Positions 1 through 10,867 of a stretch of DNA of 64,000 bases are shown in pieces (the first letter of the stretch is position 1; every line of letters begins with the position of its first letter). The DNA is taken from assembly GCA_018105865.1 (NCBI GenBank), contig CM030852.1, positions 93,501-157,500 of the forward strand, given 5' to 3'. This DNA is from Metaphire vulgaris (Eukaryota > Annelida > Clitellata > Crassiclitellata > Megascolecidae). Below the pieces are notes generated by a model. It had not been told where the DNA came from, ran no database searches, and was given only the letters and a program-made list of their open reading frames with translations. Both the position numbers and the translations under genes were made by a program.

Positions 1-2883
1 GATCCATTTATATTGCAGTTTCAACTTGGACAATATCCTTGAAAAATAAGCAGATATCTATAAGCACTTTTAAAAATTCTAAATCCTCGTCCTCCAGAGA
101 TGATTGTGTTATTGTCGACACAGACGGAATAACCATGAAGATCATGACATTGCCCCAAAAACTGGGTTATGTCGACAGATTGAAGGGCCATGCTCATCGT
201 AGTCGGCCTTTGTATGGCACACCTGATAAAACTCAGGCTGAAACATGCAAAAACACCGCAGACAACAATATTGATTTTAAGAAACTCAGTATACAAAAAC
301 ACCCTTTAGATCAACAGTAAGTATGTATGAAGTCGATGGCATCATTTTCACATCAAATTCAAAAAATGGTGCATAAGAGGAATGCTGAAAAGCAAATGAG
401 TCCAGTAGAGTCCAGACTCAATGAATAGCTCAAACAGGATCATATCAAATGGAGTTATTCTATTTTTATTATCACTGAGACAATTTTCATAGCACCGTGT
501 GGATGACAAAGGCCAAAGTCAAAGGCTAACCTTAACAAATGACACTTGAATGAGGCACTGAACAAGTTCTTAGACTCTTCGTACAGAAGATGATCAAAGA
601 AACAATGTACTTAGGCATCATAAATGCTGTATAAGCAGCAGACACTAAGCAGGTCTGAATGAACACAGAGTGCATCTAAAGAATTCAAAACTGTTTTCCA
701 GGAAAACAATGATCACATTATAAAGAGGACACCATGAGACACAAAACTACCCACTCACCAAACATACAAGCCATCATGAATAAAGACATAAATGTATTTA
801 TAATTATGCATAAAAACTGCTCTGCTACATTGTAGGGCCTCATAGACCAAGCAGCCACTGCCAATCATAAGAGATATATTTATCAACTGCAAAGAAATGA
901 TCATTCCAGTTGCAGAAACCATAAAGATGCAGTGAGTCTCAGCAAACAAACCATTCATGCTTAAATGATATCATTAGACAATAGACTTAAGTGTCTTGAG
1001 CATCAGAAAGGATTACATTTAAACATGAGAAAGAGTAGAAGAAAACAAACCGTAGATGCAAGCATACTGCCTCCAAACCATACGGCATATCTTTGCATGT
1101 TATGAGAGACGACTTGAACATCAATAGGTTTAGGCTGCAATAGAACGCAAACGAATAATCAAAATCAGAAGACAACAAACAGAATGAAATGCATCAGAAC
1201 GACTGAAAAAATGCCAAACACCAAAGACAGCACCAACAGTGTCACTAAATCTGGTAGTTCTGTACTCAAACAAGTGTAGGGTCTGGCGCTGATCTACGTG
1301 TACTATATGTAGTGATACAGGTGGCTTACACCAATAATCCAGAATAGTTAGTCATTGCTTTCTCAAGACCCGCATTTTACCTTCGCAGCTTAATGCTGCT
1401 ACCAATTGATCGATGTCTAAGTGATGAACGGCTTGGCTGGCCACTGCCACCATGAATTGATCCCTGGGCAGTCACCCATCCAAGTATGAGCCACGCTCAT
1501 ACGTATTCTGACAGGAACCAGTTGCACAACGCCAAATATACAGACCTATTATTTTTACTAGCAACTGCTATTGAAAGAAACTTAGAAAGCTCAAACTCAG
1601 TGTCAAATGATTTCTGGACTTAAATGAAACAAAAAAGTCAACCTTCAACTTTCCACCACTGAGTTCTTCACTCAGCTTCAGTCGATTATCAACAAAGCGC
1701 TTAACGTCCCTCTGAAGACGACGACCAAAGTCTCGAAACATTGTTGATCCACCAGACAATACAATGTTCTGTAAAGAAACATTTAGTCAGGGCAAGAAAC
1801 TGGATAAACTCAATGGCAACATTCACTTCAACTTATTTCAGACAATAATATATTTACACCACCAGAGTGTTACCTAGAAACTGAAGAAGATGAAGGACAT
1901 TAAGGGCTTAGATCTTCCATCTGACCCTAACTAAAATATCCTAATGGGAGAAAACTAAAACTAAACTGTCAAGATAAGTGTTTTCACCTTGTAAAGACCT
2001 CTTCTGACATCAATGGGACAGTTCTGGATGACATCGTCCACAACTTCAGATATTGGAGCAGTGAAGTCGGGATTGGAAAACTAAAATCATGAAAACACAA
2101 ATAAATTTTACATGTATAACCAAGGAAACTACTGGACACAAATCAAAATAGAAATATGACAAGTGGAATGGCTCACAATTGTTGTCATCAATGTCACAGT
2201 GTAACAACAAATGTCACTTATTTACCAGCTCATAAATACCTCATCCAAACCACTCTCGTCAATTTTCAAGCCAACTTTCAAAGCACGTGGAAATGCCTCA
2301 GTCAAAAATGAATGCAAAATCTTGAAAACACAAAAATTTTAGACCAACTTCAGGATGGAAGAAAATCTCCGGTCCAAGGAAACGCTCGTATCCAACATCA
2401 ACGGAGAACGACTGCTTTGTGACTGAGTTCACAGAATCATACTGTTTCATCCACTTTGACGGCTCTGAATCATACTTACTAAACTCTTTGACAATGTCTG
2501 GACAAACGTAGGAGAATTTTTCCTACAAAAACCACATAAAGAAATATTATTATTCTGCATTTCAAGATAAGATGAAGTTCAATTCAAATAATTTCATTTA
2601 AAAATCTGTTACAATAACTATACATGAAATGTCTTAAGATCAAATTCTCAAATTCTTAAAGGCAAGTCCATTTTGGATAATAAAAATGTCATCAGTAATA
2701 ACTGATGATTGCCAATTGTTTGCTCTATGGTAGGCCTAGTTGGCTTTTGGTCACCCAGTGACACAAAGGGGTGATGTGGTTTCCCACTGCCTTCCTTACA
2801 GACAATTAAGGGTAAACAATCTGCCCAAGTTGCCAAGTTGGCTACACAATGGCTGGGGTTAGATTCAAACCCACTACCCTCCA

Positions 2884-2970
<87 letters not shown>

Positions 2971-5900
2971 AGTTGCTTACTGCCAGCTCATTAGCGGCAA
3001 AAGCTAGACACAAAACTTTTCCATTTATCTTTTTCCATTGTTAATCTCATTCCATCTATTATTGTCATTTGATATCTTTCAAAGTCTTCTTTTATGTTAT
3101 CTATCCACTTTTTCCTGGGTCTTCCTCTTCCTGTTACCTTCTTTGTATGTGTAGAGTGCTTTATATGGACTACAGACAATGGGAAGACTTAGACATATTT
3201 GGAATGCAAAAGAAATAAAGATCAGCACAAAAATTCAAATATTCAACACTATCATTGTTCCACAAATGCTTTATGGATCAGAAACATGGATTTTAAAAAG
3301 AGCAGATGAAAACAGACTGTTGGTGGCAGATATTGAGGTGTTTGAGAAAGATATTGGGAGTAAGTAGATTACAAAGAATAAGAAATGAAGACATCAGGAA
3401 AAGACTGGGGATGAAAGAGACAATAATAGACAAAATCAGAACAAAAAGACTTACATGGTATGGACACATAAATAGAATGAAAAGCAACAGACTCCCATAT
3501 AAAGGACTTTATACCATCCAGTTACATGGCAAAAATCCTACCACTACTCCACCGTGCCCCACTAAGTAACAATTAATAATAGAAATAACACTACCAATAG
3601 CAAAAACATTACTGTTTACTAACAGCATGAATACTACGTATATGACCAACTTACCACATCAAAGGGACACTTACAGGAAACAAGCAGAACTCTCAAGATC
3701 AATGCTCTCTAAACTCTGGAGCCATATTTACATAAGAAATTGATTATTAGAATAACACACTTGAGGAAATCTTGACTTAAATAGCAGACAAGAGGCCAAG
3801 CCAGGCTATACTTTGCATCACAATTGATTACCATGTCTGGTTCTCAACCATTCTCAAACCACTAGCCAAAGACCACAATGCCAACACTAAATCTAACATT
3901 TCTTAGTACCTTGATAGCCTTAGCAGTTTCCATGGACTGCTCGGGGGGAATACCCGTTTCCCTCTCTCTCAGAAGCTGTTGAATGAAGAAAGTGATGTCA
4001 CGACCTGCAATTGGAATGTGCTTAATGCAACTGCCGATGACATAACCCTCGGCCTGCAACAGAACAAACATCTTTTACACATCGACAGAGACACTCAACA
4101 TTACATCGTATACTCGGTTATAAAGTACCACAATGTACAGCCATGCGTGAAGTACCTTGGATATAACATACTAAATTTTACAGATTTGCAAATTACGCTA
4201 TAACAAAGTGCTAGTGAATGTAGAATTCAGAATCTATCTGCCTGTCCATCTATCAGTCTGCCTGTCTAACTACCGGTACAGAATGTATGTGATAGAGGAG
4301 TGCGGGTACCCACACCAACAGGTATACCCTACCCGTACTTGTGGGCACAGGTAGAGTAGGGTACACATTTTATGGGTACGGGTTGGGTATGTGTATAGCG
4401 CTACGTGTACGGGTGCACCCGTTTTTACACGTAAAAACATGATATTTTCATTTCTCACTACTAAAGCAAATTAGCAATGCAGTAAAAGAAAAATTCAATG
4501 CACAAACAGATTGAATCTTGCAGACAGGAAGATTCAATTGAAACAATTAAGACTCAGAAGGAAGACAGTGTGACACAATTTGTCGTCCTCTCTAAATTAT
4601 CTAGAAGAATTTGACAGAAGAAGAACTGACGACAGGAATGACATGTGTAACTCCGTCACCGGAATCAATCACAGTTCCTGTCAGTGTCCTTTCGTTCGCC
4701 TGCTTTGAAGTCCACGAAGCGGCCAATGCAAGCACCGCCTAAATGTCATAAAAGAAACAGGAAAACTGCTTAAAACTCACAGATGAAATTGTCTGTGGAT
4801 TTCCAAGCAGCAGCCATGCATCACATACCAAAAATTGAGACTGCACCCACAATTTCAGCAAAGCAAAACTAGGTCCAGCATGCTTTTCTCTGGATTGGTG
4901 ATTGTCTTATGTGGACGAAAATGCAATGCATATTAAATCACAGCCAGTAAAGAGTTTCAGGCAAGAGAAAAAAGTATTCAGTCCTTTGGAATCATAAATA
5001 TTATGACACAAAATGCCAAATATCAGCCACAAACACCTCTGCTAACTGATTAAATACAGATCACAAAATGGGTTCTTTGGTTTCAGTGATGTACTAAAGT
5101 TTATTCCATGCACTGAAGCATAAAAAGCAAATTCCAGCATTTCATAATGAAGTGATGACTGTACAGCAGCTGCAGCAACTGCAACAAAGTCTCTTGCGGC
5201 AATCAGCATCATATTCAGTAATGCAGCAATTCTGTCTCGACTTCATAGTCTCCAAAGCAATCACAAATGACTACAAGTAACAAATACTGAATACTTTGAT
5301 GAAATTACCTGAACAGCAATGTACAAGCCAGGAACATTAAACGATTCAAACATGATCTCTGCCGTATATTCCCTGTTCTCCGGAGTATTTAGCGGAGGCT
5401 CTGTCTATAACAAAAGAAGCAAATTCAATCTCAAATGAATAATATTCATCCATTTAGGCCACTTCACAAGAAACCGATTGACTGTAATAATAATAATAAT
5501 AATAATTCAAAGTGCATCTATTCAATGTTATAACTACCACCACAGATAGATTACCAGAAGAAAGTAATGGTCTTCGGGTTCTGCACGTAGATACTTGAAA
5601 ATGGCCTGTTCATAGAAGCGCTCCATCAAGTCCCAGTCGTCAACTATTCCGTGGCGAATCGGCCACTGGAAAAAACCAAATCACAAAACAGCCGATCAAA
5701 TCAACTGGAGTTTCTTGGAATAACAGTATATTTTTCTTAAAGATGGCAATTCTAGTCAAAAGTATGTCCTAACATACTCAACTAAAATGCAGTCCCAAAT
5801 CAGATTCACAAACAAAAGAAAAGTCAAACGTGATCAACCTTCACAGCATAGTTAGCCGCTTCGACTGCCTCATCACCGATGTAAAAGTCGAGGTCTTCGA

Positions 5901-6187
5901 CCCCCTTTCCAAGTCGTCTGGATGCTTGCTCTCCAACTTTAGCGGTTTCCTTGATGGCAATACATGAAGGGATGATGAACTGGGGCTCAGTGTTACCAGC
6001 ATACCCCATCTTTGAATACCTAAACAAAATAAATAAGAATAAAAACTCAGTCATAATGATAAATGTTGAAACATTGAGAGAGGTAAAGTTCATAAAACCA
6101 CAACATGAAAATAGTCTCAAAGTTAAAAATCTCAGCAGATTTCCTTTGCTTATTAGCTCCAATGAAATAAGCACTCAGACAGGCCAC

Positions 6188-6232
<45 letters not shown>

Positions 6233-6259
6233 ATTATATATATATATAATTATATATGC

Positions 6260-6290
<31 letters not shown>

Positions 6291-6291
6291 G

Positions 6292-6327
<36 letters not shown>

Positions 6328-7127
6328 ATTCAAACTCTGAACAAAAATGTACATATATAAAATATAAATTTATATAGTGCTTTGGAAAGTAGTACGTTAA
6401 TAGCTGCTTAATCTTATATGCTTGATCTTTCTTGAAATAGGTATAGGCAAGGTGGTTTGTCGACCGGGCAAGTGTCAGTGTGTCCATGAGGCAGTGGATC
6501 GGGACTTTTGGAATAGGAAGGTTTTAAGTTTAGACCTAACGGCTTGTTGGAGGAGATAGTGAAAGAATTAAAAGAAATGAGGATTCAGAGCTAATGATGA
6601 GCAAGGTTTTCTTGTCTACATAACCCTTTAAATTACTCTAAAAGTTCAAAATCCTATAATTAAAAACATACTGAACAATTAAAATGATGATCATGATACT
6701 TTCATACCAATGACACACAAACACACATACTCACATAACCCTCAACCACTTTGAGGTTTTAAAGGCAAGAACTTAGTCAACGTATATAATGTGCTATATA
6801 AATCTAATAACACTAGAGAGCTGAATGTCTTCAGCACAAGTATCAAAGCAAGTGATCTGCAACGGTTCATCTTAATTAAGGACGCATCGTGCCTCAAAAG
6901 GAAGCGGTGGTAGCAGGGAGGATTTCAACCCCCCGCTGGCGCATTTTAATCGAGTAAAGTAAGTAAAAAGTAAAATCTCGTGGATTTCTATAGCGCCTTG
7001 GATTGCAGCACAACAGTAGCTGCTTATTCTTAGGCGCTCAGCCTCTCTTAAAATAGCTATGGGGTTTAAAGCGAAGATATCACCCGGTTCCATTGTCGAT
7101 GACAACCGCTGGCATTCGTCCGGCCAT
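1..7127 (-). CDS. ACTR3: Actin-related protein 3 (ARP3), 3' end beyond window
   Basis: ARP3 is the actin-like subunit that, with ARP2, forms the first two subunits of a daughter filament in the Arp2/3 branched-actin nucleator. Ten coding exons are visible on the minus strand: 7084-7127, 5839-6019, 5555-5665, 5309-5404, 4631-4738, 3910-4053, 2349-2522, 1988-2080, 1643-1768 and 1051-1134. All junctions are GT/AG and phases match throughout. The start gives [15 protein letters not shown], followed by [34 protein letters not shown], the nucleotide-cleft [49 protein letters not shown] and [16 protein letters not shown]. These exons total 387 codons; the usual protein is 418 residues, so the missing 31-residue tail must lie left of base 1. 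Position 1051 is a canonical donor. Bases 1-1050 are last-intron sequence in which I see no coding exon. Confidence 0.97.
1462..1548 (-). pseudogene. Degenerate 5S rRNA-like copy in ARP3 intron
   Basis: On the minus strand this reads like the 3' two thirds of 5S rRNA. It keeps ACTTGGATGGGTGAC (box C region), but the A-box half is much decayed. The 5'-side segment TTTGGCGTTGTGCAAC is shared with the copy at 31195-31292 and differs from ordinary 5S. That suggests a 5S-derived retroelement family or related pseudogenes, not a functional gene. Confidence 0.6.
2240..2320 (-). other. Possible in-frame cassette exon within ARP3
   Basis: An 81-base open stretch bounded by AG and GT on the minus strand encodes 27 residues (beginning [14 protein letters not shown]) in phase 0. 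It lies exactly between the exons ending in HPE and beginning with FSNPDF. The intron on its upstream side would be only 28 bases (2321-2348), shorter than spliceosomes normally tolerate. Constitutive ARP3 does not carry this insert, so it is either an alternative exon or chance. Confidence 0.25.
2889..2970. repeat. (ATC)n microsatellite, about 82 bp
   Basis: Near-perfect ATC/GAT trinucleotide array in an ARP3 intron. Read on the minus strand it directly follows the end of the LINE C-terminal fragment at 2991-3179, so it may be the 3' tail of that insertion. Confidence 0.95.
2991..3570. mobile_element. Rearranged non-LTR retrotransposon 3' fragment
   Basis: Plus-strand bases 3179-3570 encode the end of a reverse transcriptase: motifs [26 protein letters not shown] and [11 protein letters not shown], with one frameshift near 3340. 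The protein segment that normally follows, [18 protein letters not shown] and then DKWKSFVSS, is instead encoded on the minus strand at 2991-3179. The head-to-head arrangement with a (GAT)n run beyond the 3' segment matches the twin-priming inversion known for LINEs. It lies inside an ARP3 intron and is not functional. Confidence 0.8.
4280..4480. repeat. Dispersed GTACCC-rich repeat, copy 1
   Basis: About 190 bp rich in GGGTACGGGT and its complement, ending in a conserved tail containing AAAACATGATATTTTCATTT. A second copy in the same orientation lies at 48888-49075. No coding potential was recognised. It sits in an ARP3 intron. Confidence 0.75.
6191..6324. repeat. (TA)n microsatellite
   Basis: Interrupted TA dinucleotide array of about 130 bp in ARP3 intron 1. 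The long tyrosine/isoleucine-rich open frames over it are translation artefacts. Confidence 0.95.
6355..6490. repeat. Dispersed 'ATATAGCGCTTTGG' repeat, copy in ARP3 intron 1
   Basis: About 135 bp with the core TATAGTGCTTTGGAAAGTAG followed by a region similar to other copies at 6960-7080, 10970-11105, 33268-33345 and 35722-35785. Short, non-coding and dispersed, so probably a SINE or LINE 3' tail family. The family name is unknown to me. Confidence 0.65.
6960..7080. repeat. Dispersed 'ATATAGCGCTTTGG' repeat next to ARP3 exon 1
   Basis: Contains a diverged copy of the repeat core (TAGCGCCTTGGATTGCAGCA, then AGCTGCTTATTCTTA). It ends only about 4 bases inside the intron after the ARP3 first coding exon (7084-7127), so the insertion abuts the splice donor. 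Confidence 0.6.
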
Positions 7128-7461
7128 TCTGCGCGTCCTTCGAAATCTTTGAATCCCTTAAGAGTGGCCACGAAAGGAGCTCTAGTCCACCTTTGACGAC
7201 GCTTACTTCCTTCTATCGCTCGCTCCCCACCCGGAACTTTAGACGCCGAACGACAGGTGGCGCCACCAGCGAAGCCTCGCCTTCTGTTCCCACAATTTCT
7301 ATAGTCTAAATTAGGTGGAAAATTTAGATGCGACAATTACCCAAAAAACTGTCCGTTATACGATTTTGTCATCAGCGTATGTCTAATGTCTTTTAGCATT
7401 CAAAACCATGTTATATAATGAACCCAATTACCTCAAGATGCGACTTATCCCTCGACCTACT

Positions 7462-7775
7462 AATCATTCCACTAGGTATTCGGCAAGACCTTCATTTGTT
7501 GTTCCTTATTCTCGGACAGTCATTGGCACTAGTTGTTTCTCAGTGTGCGCCCCTAAGCTCTGAAATTCACTACCAACAACAATTCGCGTAACTAACAACT
7601 TATCATCTTTCAGATCTGGCCTTAATTTATTGCTCTCCCGCCGTTTCGGACTGATCTTCTGGCTTGACCTGGCCTAAATGCTATTTGGATTTGGTTCGCC
7701 ATCGGATGATGCCCTGGGCATTATGATAGTGGCGCTATAGAAGTTGATTTATTGATTGATTGATTGATAATGTCG
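7462..7775 (+). mobile_element. LINE (CR1-like) 3' end, decayed
   Basis: The plus strand encodes the typical C-terminal end of a reverse transcriptase: RYSARPSFVVPYSRT, then APKL, a TGA where Trp is expected, NSLPTTIRVTNNLSSFRSGL. It is followed by a short 3' UTR and a GATT-type tail (TTATTGATTGATTGATTG). The stop at the conserved Trp shows it is dead. The (ATTG)n-type tail is characteristic of CR1-like elements. Confidence 0.75.
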
Positions 7776-8563
7776 GACATGCGTATGGAATTCAGCGTCG
7801 GATTGCCACTGATCACCTACTTACTTACTTTTTAGTTTACTATTAACTTCCGGCTATGCTTTCTTTTCATATATTATATGTAGTATCTAATCTTGTTGTC
7901 AAGCCATGGAATGGTTCTGATGTTTTACCACGTTTATTTTTGTCATTAATCAAAACAACATTAACAGAATTTTAGAACAATATTGTTTGTTTATAAAATG
8001 TCACCTGAGACAATTGATTTCATGACTCTCACAATGAATTTGTAAAAATTGAAATAAGGCTTAGTTGAATTCTGTATTGCTGAACTAGAACTAACATGCA
8101 TGTGGGTCAAGTTGTACACATTATGTGGCTTTTTAAATGACAGATAAGCGGAAAGCAGTGTTGAATTCTAAAAAATTTGCACATACAGTGAAATGTCTGC
8201 TATATTGCTGAAAATTTAAATGTGGATTTTGCCTCCAAATTATTACGGATCTCCGAGAGTTTTATAACAAATAGATTGTAAAGGCACAAGGACCCATGGT
8301 TCATTGTGACATCTGTTCCCAAAACAATTATATTTTAATTTAGAAAAATCTACTGTCCATAGTTACAAATACTTGGTTGCAATATCTGATAAGATCTTTG
8401 TACTTTAAAAACCAATAGATAAAAATTTTGAAACATAAAACATATTGTGAACATTCTTCTAGGAGAAAGAACTCTTCTGATGGGAGTAGAATACCATCGA
8501 AAACAAATTAACATGTTGACTGCGGCACAGTTTCTTTGTCAGGCAAAATGTTCTCTTTACTCA
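7776..8563. other. Intergenic, no recognised gene
   Basis: AT-rich sequence between the LINE tail and the orphan exon. I see no convincing exon, RNA gene or repeat family on either strand. Confidence 0.5.
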
Positions 8564-8703
8564 GGTATGCACCAATTCATATGAAAAATGCAAGTGCTCT
8601 GAATTCTCCGAGTGCACCTATCTTAGATGGAACAGAAGCTGCTATTATAATTAGCATGGAGCGAATTGAGCCTGAGGATAAGTACATTGTGGTTTTTGAA
8701 CAG
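8564..8703 (+). CDS. Orphan plus-strand exon, unidentified
   Basis: A 140-base open segment with a good acceptor (tctttactcag) and donor (cag/gtgttt) encodes about 46 residues, including YAPIHMKNASALNSPS and then AAIIISMERIEPEDKYIVVF. The codon usage and composition look protein-like, unlike the surrounding AT-rich sequence. I cannot find partner exons with confidence; a possible tiny 3' exon (GAAGCAGAAGAATGA at about 8769) would end the protein. I do not recognise the family. It could be part of a small gene, an exon of a gene with long introns, or a relic. Confidence 0.4.
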
Positions 8704-9231
8704 GTGTTTACATGCATTTTCTATAAAATATGGTTTTTGATTCGTCACTCATTCTAGCAGCTATAGGAAGCAGAAGAATGATTCCAAAAAGAGGACGTCA
8801 TATGACGTCCCCAGCACTCAATGTGTTTAAACCATGATGACCTCTTAGAAACATTATTTGATAACTATTGGTTAAGAAGCTCCTTGTATTGGTTATCAGC
8901 ATGACTTAGTAATTGTATGGTACAAGTGATAGATACAATGTTAGTAATAGCCTCCTAAAACACCTAAAATCACAGTATTATTAATACAGTATAATACTGT
9001 ACTGGAAACAGAAAGGTGCCACAATAATCTTACATTACAATCTTTTGGACCAGAAAATTCAGTCAATATAGTCACTTGTAATGTCGTAGAATTTGTGATC
9101 ACAATAAATATTAATGTTGATAGCTTGATAAACAATCAAATGTGGTTAGCACTGTGTCAATTACCTCTAATGGAAGTCTTGAATATTACACAGACAGGCA
9201 TAATCACAAAAGCAACAAAATGGACATTTAA

Positions 9232-9456
9232 CTAAAGACTCAAATACAAATGATTAGCAGTTGAAACCACAGCACTTGAATTCAGCTTGAATATTACATT
9301 TACTCTTAAACCAAGGCATTGAACTGCTGAAGGCATTCTTTCAGGCAAATTTCCATATAAACCTAGAACATCGCTAGGCAAGGCCACTTTAATTGAGAAG
9401 GATGATAACTTGATGGTATTCCCAAACCATGAAACTTGACCAAACCTTGATGAACT
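9232..9456 (-). CDS. Exon-like open frame, hypothetical
   Basis: On the minus strand an acceptor-like ttgatag at 9457 is followed by 74 open codons and a TAG stop (contains GQVSWFGNTIKLSSFS and LPSDVLGLYGNLPERM). No family is recognised, and no upstream partner exon was found. It could be the terminal exon of a gene, or chance. Confidence 0.2.
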   Translation of the reverse strand, partial: SSSRFGQVSWFGNTIKLSSFSIKVALPSDVLGLYGNLPERMPSAVQCLGLRVNVIFKLNSSAVVSTANHLYLSL

Positions 9457-9794
9457 CTATCAAAAAGAAAACAAAATTTCAAATATGTACTTGAAATGGA
9501 AAGCAATGATTCCTTATATGCTCAGTTTGAACAATTGCTGCTCTACACTGAAGAGATTACCGGTAACCCATCTGCACTAGGACCCGTCAAGCATAATGGG
9601 GCCTCTATCACAAGTTCACAACCCTTTAGATTAAAGGATATAAAACATGTCCTAAATAAGTACATGGATGGATAGTCACCTGGCCTGAGTGAGGTCTGTA
9701 TGGAAAATTTCACATATTTGTGCAGAATGGCAACAGCCGGTAACAAAACAATCGCTTTCCAATCTCAGATGACTATGTACTAGGAGACTGGAGG

Positions 9795-9979
9795 CAGTGG
9801 CGTCGCCAGGAATTTTTGGTTGGGGGGGGGCAAAAGGGGCTAGCGTGTCAGATTCCTTACCCACCGCTGTCCCCCCTTCACAGAAAACTTTCTCACCGGA
9901 TTTGCACAAATCTGGTAGGTGGTCTGGGGCAGGTTGGGGAGCACTTGCCCCAATTTGCCCCCCCGTGGCGACGCTAGTG
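9795..9979 (+). mobile_element. hAT-like MITE family A, copy 1
   Basis: About 185 bp with inverted ends CAGTGGCGTCGCCAGG and GGCGACGCTAGTG. The body is G-rich at the left end (AATTTTTGGTTGGGGGG) and C-rich at the right. Other copies lie at 10687-10867, 37815-38004 and 46491-46659. It is non-coding. Confidence 0.85.
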
Positions 9980-10679
9980 CCTGTTTGACATTGGACAATG
10001 CAAGGATTATTGCTACAGTAGGCTATAGATATGCAAAATCCAGAAGAGTGATGAAACAAATTAAAAGCACATTTTCGTGTGTCCCCAGCTTAGCTGAGTC
10101 AAACTGTACTAGAATTGTCAATATATTCTGCCTCAATTTTATTCTACAGCATTCGAAATGCCCCGAAAAATGGTGAGCCATTTGAAACGACACTATACAA
10201 AGTCTTTCAGAAATCTGTTGTCTGTCAAATGTCTGCAAAAAATCGAATGAGAGATAAGGAGGGTCTAGAGATAGCTGGTTTCTTGTATCTTAAGTTTTAT
10301 AGACCACAAAAATACTATACAATTGAAACCCTGTTTGACATTTGACAATGCAAGGATTAGTGCTACAGTAGACTATAGATATGCAAAATTCAGAAGAGTG
10401 TTGAAACAAATTAAAACCACATTTTCGTGTGTCCCCAGCTTAGCTGAGTCAAACCGTACTAGAATTGTCAATATATTCTGTCTCAATTTTTTTCTAGAGC
10501 TTTCGAAATGCCACGAAAAATAATGAGCCATTTGAAACGACACTATACAAAGTCTTTCAGAAACCTGTTCTCTGTCAAATGTCTAAAAAAGTCGAACGAG
10601 AGATATGAAGGGGTTTAAAAGAGCTGGTTTCTTGTAAGACAAGTTCTATAGAAAACAAAAATATTATATAATTGATAGC
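9980..10679 (+). repeat. 350-bp satellite, two tandem units
   Basis: Unit 1 (9980-10329) and unit 2 (10330-10679) both start CCTGTTTGACATT and stay closely similar, sharing for example CAATGCAAGGATTA, TAGATATGCAAAA and GAAACGACACTATACAAAG. I see no further copy of this unit in the window, so this is a short piece of a satellite normally located elsewhere. Confidence 0.85.
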
Positions 10680-10686
10680 CTGTTTG

Positions 10687-10867
10687 CAGTGCGTTGCCAG
10701 GAATTTTTGGTCGAGGGGCAAAAGGGGCTAGCATGTCAGATTCCTTACCCACCCCTGCCCCCTCTTCACAGAAAACTTTCTCACCGGATTTGCGTGAATC
10801 TGGTAGGTGGTCTGAGGCAGGTTGGAGGGGCACTTGCCCCATTTGCCCCCCCGTGGCGACGCTAGTG
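10687..10867 (+). mobile_element. hAT-like MITE family A, copy 2
   Basis: About 181 bp, same orientation as copy 1. Its left end is slightly decayed (CAGTGCGTTGCCAGG). Its right end GGCGACGCTAGTG abuts ACTGGAGG, the sequence that lies left of copy 1. Confidence 0.85.

Larger units (their letters stand above)
9795..10867. mobile_element. Composite: MITE + satellite dimer + MITE
   Basis: Two same-orientation copies of a hAT-like MITE (9795-9979 and 10687-10867) flank two tandem units of a 350-bp satellite. The whole 1073 bp is bracketed by a perfect 8-bp repeat, ACTGGAGG (9787-9794 and 10868-10875). Each inner MITE edge instead abuts CCTGTTTG (9980-9987 and 10679-10686), which also occurs at the satellite unit boundary (10330-10337). 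The pattern is what integration of a circular satellite DNA by recombination between two MITE copies would produce. Confidence 0.85.

Noticed and set aside
1..1050. Last ARP3 exon within the window
   Set aside because: I searched for the conserved C-terminal 31 codons on the minus strand and found none. The count of 387 codons so far means the last exon is outside.
6872..7336. 154-codon minus-strand open frame
   Set aside because: It overlaps ARP3 exon 1 in another frame and a dispersed repeat. The true coding frame here is the 44-base ARP3 first exon.
9795..10867. LTR or TRIM retrotransposon interpretation of the direct repeats
   Set aside because: The repeat ends are inverted CAGTGGCG/CGCTAGTG, not TG...CA. 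The duplication is 8 bp, and solo copies carry duplications of their own, so the repeats are MITEs.
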